From Sphingobacteriaceae bacterium (GTDB taxonomy: Bacteria > Bacteroidota > Bacteroidia > Sphingobacteriales > Sphingobacteriaceae): a DNA stretch of 64,000 nucleotides. Shown one piece after another: positions 55,298-61,911 of the stretch. The notes under the pieces are model-generated. The model was not told where the DNA came from. It did not search any database and was given only the letters and a program-made list of their open reading frames with translations. Location of the stretch: assembly GCA_947463785.1 (NCBI GenBank), contig CANHRG010000002.1:186001-250000 (forward strand). The letters run 5' to 3'. The translations under genes were made by a program, and so were the position numbers. The number at the start of each line of letters is the position of its first letter. The stretch's first letter is position 1.

Positions 55298-56230
55298 ATG
55301 AGTATGAGAACGTCAATAAAGCACAGCTATATCATTTTTGTACTTTCTTTTATGGTGGCTTGTTCGAGCAACAAAATGGCTTTGAAAAATCAGAACGAGG
55401 ACAATGTTTACGTTTCAACTGCCAGAGCAAAAGAAGGTCAGCCCTACATCCGCCAAATTATTGAACAATCTCAACAAGCAATTGCTAGGGACGAAGTACG
55501 TGAAAATACTTATTCCGATGCTAATAGCTATACTGATCCCTATTTAGACGACATCAGTTATACCGCTCGAATAACACGATTTAGAAATTACAGCCCTTGG
55601 AGAAACTATTTTGACCCATGGTATGATTTTGGCTATGATCCATTTTTTTACAATTATTCCATTTATCAGGATCGCTTTTTGTGGCGAAATATGCCAAGCT
55701 GGTCGTTCAACCTGAACATTGGGCCAGCCTATTTTTGGAATGATCCATTTTATAATCCATGGTTATTTAGGTCTCCATTTTTAAGGTATAATTACTGGGA
55801 TATGTATTCTTTTTATCGACCTTTTCCCTACCCACCCTATTATGGCGGTCGATTTGGAAATCCTTGGGGTGGACCTTTTTATCCTGGAAACCCAAGGATA
55901 AATCGTCCAAGACCTGGCAGAGGATCAGAGAATATGAATCCTTTGGATGGTGAACGTATTCGTCAAAGTGGTTCACGTGCAGATCGCTATGGAGATAGTA
56001 GTCCAAGTAGCAGGACTAATTCAGGAACTGGTTCAACAGGAGCCAGACCAACCCGAACCCAACAAAATAACCCTGCACCACGCCAAACAAGCGGAAATAG
56101 TTCCGGTGAATCCAGACCTACCAGAACTGAACGCTACAATCCACCATCTCCACCCGCAAGTTCGTCTAGAGGCGGTGACTCTGGTGGTGAGTCGAAGGCA
56201 AGACCGAGCAGAGGCGGAGGAATTCGTTAA
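55298..56230 (+). CDS. Aromatic- and proline-rich lipoprotein, unknown function
   Basis: From ATG 55298 the product has 310 residues and a lipoprotein signal with lipobox MVAC (Cys22). The middle (about 85-195) is rich in Tyr, Phe, Trp, Asn and Pro. The C-terminal third is a low-complexity Gly/Arg/Ser/Pro tail with a degenerate repeat around RPTRT. The frame opens at 55148 inside proS on the opposite strand, but ATG 55298 gives a proper signal peptide; ATG 55304 is also possible. It is likely surface-attached. The FadL gene follows after 11 bases. Confidence 0.78.
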   Translation: MSMRTSIKHSYIIFVLSFMVACSSNKMALKNQNEDNVYVSTARAKEGQPYIRQIIEQSQQAIARDEVRENTYSDANSYTDPYLDDISYTARITRFRNYSPWRNYFDPWYDFGYDPFFYNYSIYQDRFLWRNMPSWSFNLNIGPAYFWNDPFYNPWLFRSPFLRYNYWDMYSFYRPFPYPPYYGGRFGNPWGGPFYPGNPRINRPRPGRGSENMNPLDGERIRQSGSRADRYGDSSPSSRTNSGTGSTGARPTRTQQNNPAPRQTSGNSSGESRPTRTERYNPPSPPASSSRGGDSGGESKARPSRGGGIR

Positions 56231-56241
56231 TAAAGAACCAA

Positions 56242-57726
56242 ATGAAACTAAAATTAATTTTGACCACAGTGGCCATAGTGGCTTGCGTGTATACTTCAAA
56301 TGCTCAATATGCAGGCGATGCTTTGCGTTTTTCACAAACTTTAGCTGGGAGCAGCGCTCGATTTAAAGGTATCGGTAATGCACAAACTGCTTTTGGAGGA
56401 GATATAAGCAGTTTGGGGGCCAACCCGGCTGGATTGGGTTTTTTTACCAAATCTGATCTGGGCCTAACGCTGGAGTACAACAATTACACTAGCATGGCCA
56501 GGTATTTAAATTTTAACTCAAATGGAACTAGAGACGCATTGAATATAAACCAGGCTGGAGCTGTCTTCCATATCCCGACATACCGCCCCAAAGGATCGGA
56601 TTTAGGAAAAGGGTGGATTAGCTTTGATTTCGGTTTGGGCTACAACAGAAATGCTGATTTTGGAAATATGGTGGTTTATTCCGGTACGAATCCTAGTAAT
56701 TCCATTGCTGATTATTTTGCCGAATTGGCTACAAAAAATTTTGGATCACCAAACACGTTAAGCCTTGGTTCATTAGAACGGATGGCTTACGATGATTATT
56801 TGATAGGCTACGATAGTAATGGTGATTATTATTTCCCGGAAACGGATGTAAATAATATCCAAACTAAGACTGAAGAGCGTAGAGGTGGACAAAGTCAAAT
56901 TAACATGGCCTTTGCCGGAAATTATAGTAATAAGTTTTACCTCGGATTAAACTTAGGCTTTGCCCGATTAAACTATATCTCTGAATCGAATTTTACTGAA
57001 AAAGGATACAATGTAACTGAAGCGAGTAATTATCAAACTACTTATTTACAAGATCAAGATACTAAAGGTAAAGGTTTCAATGCCAAACTGGGTTTAATTT
57101 ACCGACCTATCCCGAATATTCGTTTAGGAGCTAGTTACGAAACACCTACCTGGTATACCATTGATGATTCTTACACAGAAGTTTTGAAAACTAAACATGT
57201 AAAAGCGGGACTTGAAAATACGAATAACCCAGAAAACTACTCATATACTTACAAACTAAGAACTCCTTCTAAATTGAGTTTAGGATTAGGAATAATCTTA
57301 GGCAATTTTGGCTTAATATCAGCAGATGTGGATGCCATTGATTATTCAAAGATTAACTTTAGAAGCATTGATAATAATGATTTAGGTATAATTTACGATA
57401 ACAACTCAGATGTAATCGATAATTACAAAAAAGCATACAACTACCGTATTGGTACTGAGTTTAAATTAGATCAAATCATGATTCGTGGTGGTTACGGAAT
57501 ACAGGGAAATCCGTACAAAAATCTAGATGACAAACAATTTCAAACCAAAACCCTAAGTGGCGGTTTGGGCTATCGCCACAAAAATTATTACTTGGACATC
57601 ACCTATCAGCAAAACTCATTTAATTCAGACCTAAAACCTTATCAATTAGCTGATAATAGTGGACCTCGTGCATTTGTTGAAACCAATAGACACAACGTTT
57701 TTACAACTTTTGGTATTAAGTTTTAA
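56242..57726 (+). CDS. OmpP1/FadL/TodX family outer-membrane protein
   Basis: The 494-residue protein has a signal peptide ending SNAQ (about 21 residues) and the FadL opening GDALRFSQTLAGSSARFKG followed by GGDISSLGANPAGLGFF. The rest is a beta-barrel with strands rich in Asn, Tyr and Gly, ending in an FGIKF strand. Family members import hydrophobic compounds such as fatty acids across the outer membrane. It is probably co-transcribed with the preceding lipoprotein, which suggests the two work at the same surface site. Confidence 0.88.
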   Translation: MKLKLILTTVAIVACVYTSNAQYAGDALRFSQTLAGSSARFKGIGNAQTAFGGDISSLGANPAGLGFFTKSDLGLTLEYNNYTSMARYLNFNSNGTRDALNINQAGAVFHIPTYRPKGSDLGKGWISFDFGLGYNRNADFGNMVVYSGTNPSNSIADYFAELATKNFGSPNTLSLGSLERMAYDDYLIGYDSNGDYYFPETDVNNIQTKTEERRGGQSQINMAFAGNYSNKFYLGLNLGFARLNYISESNFTEKGYNVTEASNYQTTYLQDQDTKGKGFNAKLGLIYRPIPNIRLGASYETPTWYTIDDSYTEVLKTKHVKAGLENTNNPENYSYTYKLRTPSKLSLGLGIILGNFGLISADVDAIDYSKINFRSIDNNDLGIIYDNNSDVIDNYKKAYNYRIGTEFKLDQIMIRGGYGIQGNPYKNLDDKQFQTKTLSGGLGYRHKNYYLDITYQQNSFNSDLKPYQLADNSGPRAFVETNRHNVFTTFGIKF

Positions 57727-57759
57727 CAATCGTTAACACGTTCAAGCGCTATTTTTTAG

Positions 57760-57767
57760 TATTTTTG
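57760..57767 (+). promoter_or_regulatory. -7 box for the LysM gene
   Basis: TATTTTTG, an exact TAnnTTTG match. The in-frame TTG at 57765 lies inside it, and ATG 57789 is 21 bases downstream. Confidence 0.5.
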
Positions 57768-57788
57768 TTGAAATCTAAATACTACGTC

Positions 57789-58676
57789 ATGCCTGTGAGG
57801 ATTATTCTATTTCTGATTGGATTTTTTTATTCTGCAAGTTTATTTGCTGCCAGAATTGATTCTGTTGGTGTAGAAAATCTAGAAGGAAAACAACTTATTC
57901 TACACAAAGTAGAGCCTAAAGAAAGTTATTACTCTTTAGGACGAAAATATGGTGTAAACCCGGCTGCAATAATTGATTTTAACAGAAATAAAGCCTTAAC
58001 TATTGGCCTTTTAATTAAAGTTCCTACGCAAAGACCATTTGTAGGATTAACAAGTACAAGCAACCCAGCTCCTAGCCCTGTAGAAGTACAACAAGAAGAA
58101 TTTACCACCTACAAGGTTAAACCTAAGGAAACCTTATACAGCATTTCAAAAAAATTCAATGTTACCATCGACGATATTAAGAGATGGAACAATTTGAAAG
58201 TTAGTGCGCTTTCTGTTGGACAAAACCTCAAAATTAAGAACAATGCAAGCCAAGCTAGTACCTCAGATAATCCTGTAATAGCAGAGGCTACGGCTCCAAG
58301 CAGTACCCCATCTATTCAAAGAGATAGTTCAGCAGTAGAAATAAGCACTACAACCGAAGAGAGAAGATTACCTGCATCTAGATACGGACTGAGGGAAATG
58401 AAAGAGAAAGGCGTTGCAACTTGGATTGAAGACGAGAGTTTGGATCCAAGCAAGATGATAGCCTTACATCAAACCGCTCCAATTGGAACCATCATTAAAA
58501 TCACCAACCCAATGACCCAAAAAAGCACTTTTGCCAAAGTAGTGGGTAAATTTGCAGAAAATGAGTCGACCAAAGGAGTAATTATTCTACTCACCAAAAC
58601 CGCTGCCGAATTATTAGGTGCTTTAGATAAGCGGTTTCAAGTTAATCTAGTTTACGGAGTTCCGGATGAGCAATAA
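57789..58676 (+). CDS. LysM protein with a C-terminal double-psi beta-barrel-like domain
   Basis: The protein (295 residues from ATG 57789) has a signal peptide (about 1-21, ending FAA), two LysM murein-binding domains (about 38-80 and 107-150), a Thr/Ser-rich linker, and a C-terminal domain (about 205-295) with TAPIGTIIKITN that looks like an RlpA-type double-psi beta-barrel. It probably binds peptidoglycan in the periplasm. The upstream TTG lies inside the -7 box. Its stop overlaps the uridine kinase start by 11 nt. Confidence 0.87.
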   Translation: MPVRIILFLIGFFYSASLFAARIDSVGVENLEGKQLILHKVEPKESYYSLGRKYGVNPAAIIDFNRNKALTIGLLIKVPTQRPFVGLTSTSNPAPSPVEVQQEEFTTYKVKPKETLYSISKKFNVTIDDIKRWNNLKVSALSVGQNLKIKNNASQASTSDNPVIAEATAPSSTPSIQRDSSAVEISTTTEERRLPASRYGLREMKEKGVATWIEDESLDPSKMIALHQTAPIGTIIKITNPMTQKSTFAKVVGKFAENESTKGVIILLTKTAAELLGALDKRFQVNLVYGVPDEQ

Positions 58677-59313
58677 GCCTTTTGTAATCGGGATCGCAGG
58701 GGGAAGCGGATCCGGTAAAACCTTTTTCTTGCACTGTTTTCTTAATCATTTTAATCCGAGCGAAGTTTGTTTGGTTTCTCAAGACGATTATTACATCCCG
58801 GTGGGTGAAATGACGGCAGAGGAAAACAAACTTTACAATTTTGACCTACCCGCTACCATTGATGATGAATTGTTCTTGAAGGATATTAACCAATTGCTAG
58901 ACGGTGGTATCGTTTACAAAAAGGAATACACCTTCAACAATCCGAATGCTACACCAAAAATTTTAGAAATTCGTTCAGCCCCTATACTAATTGTTGAGGG
59001 CTTGTTTATTCTACATTTTAAGCAAATCGCCGAGCGCTTAGACCTTAAAATTTTCATCGATACCGAGGAGGAGATAGCTCTAAAACGTCGTTTAAAACGC
59101 GATTTGTTAGAAAGAGGTTATTCGGAGGAAGATATTTTATACAAGTGGTTCAATCATGTAGTTCCGGCTTATCAGGAATACCTTTTGCCTTATAAAAATG
59201 ATTGCGATAAGGTAATTACAAACAATACCCACGTTGCCGAGGATATCATCAAAATTACCGAAGAAATATCGGAGGAATTACGAGCAGAAGTGTTGCCGAA
59301 AAGATTGGCTTAA
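58666..59313 (+). CDS. udk: Uridine kinase
   Basis: The 215-residue kinase phosphorylates uridine and cytidine in nucleotide salvage. The P-loop GGSGSGKT is at 12-19, SQDDYY holds the base-side Asp, NFDLPATIDD and VEGLFILHF follow, and the lid has RRLKRDLLERGYS. Length matches the family (about 210). The ATG lies 11 nt inside the LysM gene, so translation is coupled. Its stop interlocks with the convergent CoA-transferase stop. A link to the nucleoside phosphorylase at 18.5 kb is only thematic. Confidence 0.92.
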   Translation: MSNKPFVIGIAGGSGSGKTFFLHCFLNHFNPSEVCLVSQDDYYIPVGEMTAEENKLYNFDLPATIDDELFLKDINQLLDGGIVYKKEYTFNNPNATPKILEIRSAPILIVEGLFILHFKQIAERLDLKIFIDTEEEIALKRRLKRDLLERGYSEEDILYKWFNHVVPAYQEYLLPYKNDCDKVITNNTHVAEDIIKITEEISEELRAEVLPKRLA

Positions 59314-59966
59314 ACTACCATTTCAGGGATTTCCCCTTCAATAATCAGTTTTCCGGCTGTAGCCTGCTTAATTTGATCTACACTTACTCCCGGAGCTCTT
59401 TCTTCTAATTTAAACCCACCTTCGGGCAAAACAGATAAAACAGCTAATTCGGTAACGATTTTCTTTACACAACGTACTCCGGTTAGTGGCAAAGAACATG
59501 CTGGAAGTAATTTACTTTCCCCTGCTTTATTTACGTGCTGCATAGCCACAATAATGTTTTTAGCCGAAGCAACCAAGTCCATGGCTCCTCCCATGCCTTT
59601 TACCATTTTGCCCGGGATTTTCCAATTGGCAATGTCGCCATTCTCAGAAACCTCCATGGCACCTAAAATGGTCAGGTCTACCTTTTGAGCCCTAATCATA
59701 CCAAAACTCATGGCCGAATCAAAAACAGCCGATCCCGGCAAGGTGGTGATGGTTTGTTTGCCGGCATTAATCAAGTCGGCATCTTCTTCTCCATCGTAGG
59801 GAAACGGTCCCATGCCCAACAATCCATTTTCCGATTGTAAGACTACATTAAAACCAGCGGGAATATAATTTGCAACCAGAGTCGGTATACCGATACCTAA
59901 GTTTACATAAGAGCCGTCATTAATTTCTTTCGCGATGCGTTTAGCAATTCCTTCTTTATCTAACAT
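59310..59966 (-). CDS. scoB: 3-oxoacid CoA-transferase subunit B
   Basis: The 218-residue subunit has the NLGIGIPTLVANYI motif and the catalytic Glu46 in SENGLLG, which carries the CoA thioester during transfer. With the A subunit it moves CoA from succinyl-CoA to acetoacetate or a similar 3-oxoacid. It starts 3 bases after the stop of scoA, so the two are one operon. Its stop interlocks with the uridine kinase stop. Confidence 0.93.
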   Translation of the reverse strand: MLDKEGIAKRIAKEINDGSYVNLGIGIPTLVANYIPAGFNVVLQSENGLLGMGPFPYDGEEDADLINAGKQTITTLPGSAVFDSAMSFGMIRAQKVDLTILGAMEVSENGDIANWKIPGKMVKGMGGAMDLVASAKNIIVAMQHVNKAGESKLLPACSLPLTGVRCVKKIVTELAVLSVLPEGGFKLEERAPGVSVDQIKQATAGKLIIEGEIPEMVV

Positions 59967-59969
59967 AAC

Positions 59970-60668
59970 TTATCGATTACGTACGGTTCTTTGTTCAATT
60001 CGTTTTTGATAGTTTTTACCCTGAAAAATGCGGTGCACATAAATTCCAGGGGTATGGATATGATCTGGATTTAATTCACCCGGTTCTACTAATTCTTCCA
60101 CTTCGGCAATGGTAATTTTACCAGCCATGGCCATAATTGGGTTAAAATTTCGGGATGTAGATCTAAAAATAAGGTTACCGGCAGTATCTCCTTTCCAGGC
60201 TTTTACTAGTGCGAAATCGGCGTCAAATGCCATTTCCATGAGGTAATCTTTGCCGTTGAAATTTCTCACCTCTTTGCCTTCCGCAACTTCGGTACCCACC
60301 CCTGCTGGTGTATAAATTGCAGGCATACCGTATCCGGCAGCTAAGCATCGGGTAGCCAAGGTGCCTTGAGGAATGAGTTCTACTTCTAACTCTCCGCTTA
60401 ATAATTGACGCTCAAACTCCGCATTTTCACCCACATAAGATGAAATCATCTTTTTAACCTGACGTTGGTGCAGCATCAATCCGATACCAAAATCATCAAC
60501 CCCAGCATTATTAGATATACAAGTCAGATTTTTAACTCCCTTTTTTACTAATGCAGAAATGCAGTTCTCAGGAATACCACAGAGACCGAAACCACCAAAC
60601 ATGATGGTCATACCATCAGCTAAATCGCGAATGGCCTCATCGGCATCTTTAACGGTTTTATTGATCAT
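59970..60668 (-). CDS. scoA: 3-oxoacid CoA-transferase subunit A
   Basis: The 232-residue subunit has the [12 protein letters not shown] motif, the [15 protein letters not shown] block, and the [19 protein letters not shown] segment with the conserved Glu and Phe-Asn-Gly. It pairs with the B subunit downstream. The substrate is most likely acetoacetate, generated by leucine or fatty acid breakdown, but other 3-oxoacids are possible. It begins 129 bases from the minus-strand lipoprotein gene upstream. Confidence 0.93.
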   Translation of the reverse strand: MINKTVKDADEAIRDLADGMTIMFGGFGLCGIPENCISALVKKGVKNLTCISNNAGVDDFGIGLMLHQRQVKKMISSYVGENAEFERQLLSGELEVELIPQGTLATRCLAAGYGMPAIYTPAGVGTEVAEGKEVRNFNGKDYLMEMAFDADFALVKAWKGDTAGNLIFRSTSRNFNPIMAMAGKITIAEVEELVEPGELNPDHIHTPGIYVHRIFQGKNYQKRIEQRTVRNR

Positions 60669-60743
60669 AGTTTAGATTTTGTGCGAAATTACAAAAAAAG
60701 CAATGCCTGTAAATTCTAATTAACAGAAAATAAACTACCTATA

Positions 60744-60779
60744 TAAAAAATCCCCATTATTAAAAAAATGAGGATTTTA
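60744..60779 (-). terminator. Terminator hairpin after the small lipoprotein gene
   Basis: On the minus strand the arms AAAATCCTCAT and ATGGGGATTTT (one A/G mismatch) flank a T-rich loop and are followed by a T-tract. It lies 20 bases after the stop of the lipoprotein gene and separates that gene from scoA. Confidence 0.75.
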
Positions 60780-60797
60780 ATTGTGTGTTGCATATTG

Positions 60798-61223
60798 TTA
60801 TTCGACTTTATCCATATACCAAGTGCCTACCCTTTCTAAGAACCCTTGGTACCCCCATGTGCCATTTGTTAGTTTTTTATTTATTCGATCATATGTAGCG
60901 GTCCATAAAAATATTGCACCCGGAGTGCGTGGAGTTTCATAAGTTACCCTAACATCACTTCCTGTTAAAGTCCATTGGCCTTTATCAATGGTTTCGCCTT
61001 GTTTAATTTCAACATCACCGCCAATTTTCAATAAAAACTCAATTTGATAATTGGGTTCAGAATCAGCTAACCCATATTTACCTGCCCAGCGCCCCTCAAT
61101 TACAGTTGACCTTGGGGTACTTTCATTAGCATCATTTTGATTTTGAGGAGATTTTTTACAGGAAATTAAACCGAGCATACAAAACATAAATAACAGTTTA
61201 TTTTTACATTGAATTGCTTTCAT
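60798..61223 (-). CDS. Small lipoprotein, unknown function
   Basis: The 141-residue protein has a signal peptide with lipobox LISC (Cys22) followed by KKSPQ. The mature part (about 40-141) looks like a small beta-barrel: EGRWAGKYG, then repeated strands and NGTWGYQGFLERVGTWY. It resembles the next gene downstream of the 191-base gap in length, lipobox and the GxW...GKWG/GTWG pattern, so the two are probably paralogs. No known domain is recognised. It ends before its own terminator. Confidence 0.78.
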   Translation of the reverse strand: MKAIQCKNKLLFMFCMLGLISCKKSPQNQNDANESTPRSTVIEGRWAGKYGLADSEPNYQIEFLLKIGGDVEIKQGETIDKGQWTLTGSDVRVTYETPRTPGAIFLWTATYDRINKKLTNGTWGYQGFLERVGTWYMDKVE

Positions 61224-61414
61224 AATCTTAATAATTAAATCTATTTAATCATAAGAACAGTAAAGCCAGCTTATTGTTTATAGGAAGTTTCTGCAAGATT
61301 GAAGTTCATGATATGAATGTGACGGCAGCGTATGCATTTATTTATTCCATACTTCTGACAGCATATCCATTAATCCAATTTTTACTTGAGGACCTTTAAT
61401 CGATTGTGAAATTC

Positions 61415-61825
61415 TTACTTTTTAGTCATTTTCCACGTCCCGCCGTTATCTACACTCGGATAAACACCCCATTTACCTGATTCCAGATGTGTTCTATCCC
61501 CATTCATTTGGGCATGATAATAAAATACATCCATTGGATCATCGTAATACCAAATTGAGGCTTCAAAAAAAGTGTTTTCCAGTCGCCACAGACCCGTACC
61601 TGTAATTCGATCTGGCTCATTTGGATCGTCACGAACAATCAAATTACCATCCTCGAGTAATTCAAAATTCATCATAAAGTCGTAATCGTAATTTATAAAT
61701 TGATAAGAGCCTGTCCATTTACCGGCAATGCTTGGCATTGGCGTATGTTTAGCACAAGAGAAAGAAAAAAAAATGAGAATTAAAGAGATTTCCACCGTGG
61801 TGGTTCTCAAATTTAAAGTTTTCAT
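61415..61825 (-). CDS. Small lipoprotein, unknown function (paralog-like)
   Basis: The 136-residue protein has a signal peptide with lipobox FSC (Cys24) followed by AKH, then a compact beta-rich domain: AGKWTGSYQF, MMNFELLEDGNLIV, TGLWRLE and SGKWGVYPSVDNGGTWKM. The order of motifs matches the preceding lipoprotein, although overall identity is modest. A near-perfect 9-bp inverted repeat covers its start codon. The 191-base gap to the other lipoprotein holds no obvious structure. Confidence 0.75.
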   Translation of the reverse strand: MKTLNLRTTTVEISLILIFFSFSCAKHTPMPSIAGKWTGSYQFINYDYDFMMNFELLEDGNLIVRDDPNEPDRITGTGLWRLENTFFEASIWYYDDPMDVFYYHAQMNGDRTHLESGKWGVYPSVDNGGTWKMTKK

Positions 61826-61845
61826 AGTCGCAGATTTGTGACTAT
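61824..61845. promoter_or_regulatory. Inverted repeat covering the lipoprotein start codon
   Basis: ATAGTCGCA and TGTGACTAT pair over 9 positions with one G/T wobble around the spacer GATT. The first arm contains bases of the ATG (61823-61825, minus strand). It could be an operator, or an mRNA hairpin that hides the start. Confidence 0.4.
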
Positions 61846-61911
61846 CATAACTCTAAAACATAAAAAATTATTGTATTTGTACTAACAATAATCGTTCAAA
61901 CACGAAGAAAT

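Noticed and set aside
55947-56366. Second plus-strand frame of 139 residues overlapping the lipoprotein tail and the FadL start
   Set aside because: It runs through the low-complexity Gly/Arg-rich part in another frame and into the FadL coding region; it has no signal, domain or upstream promoter.
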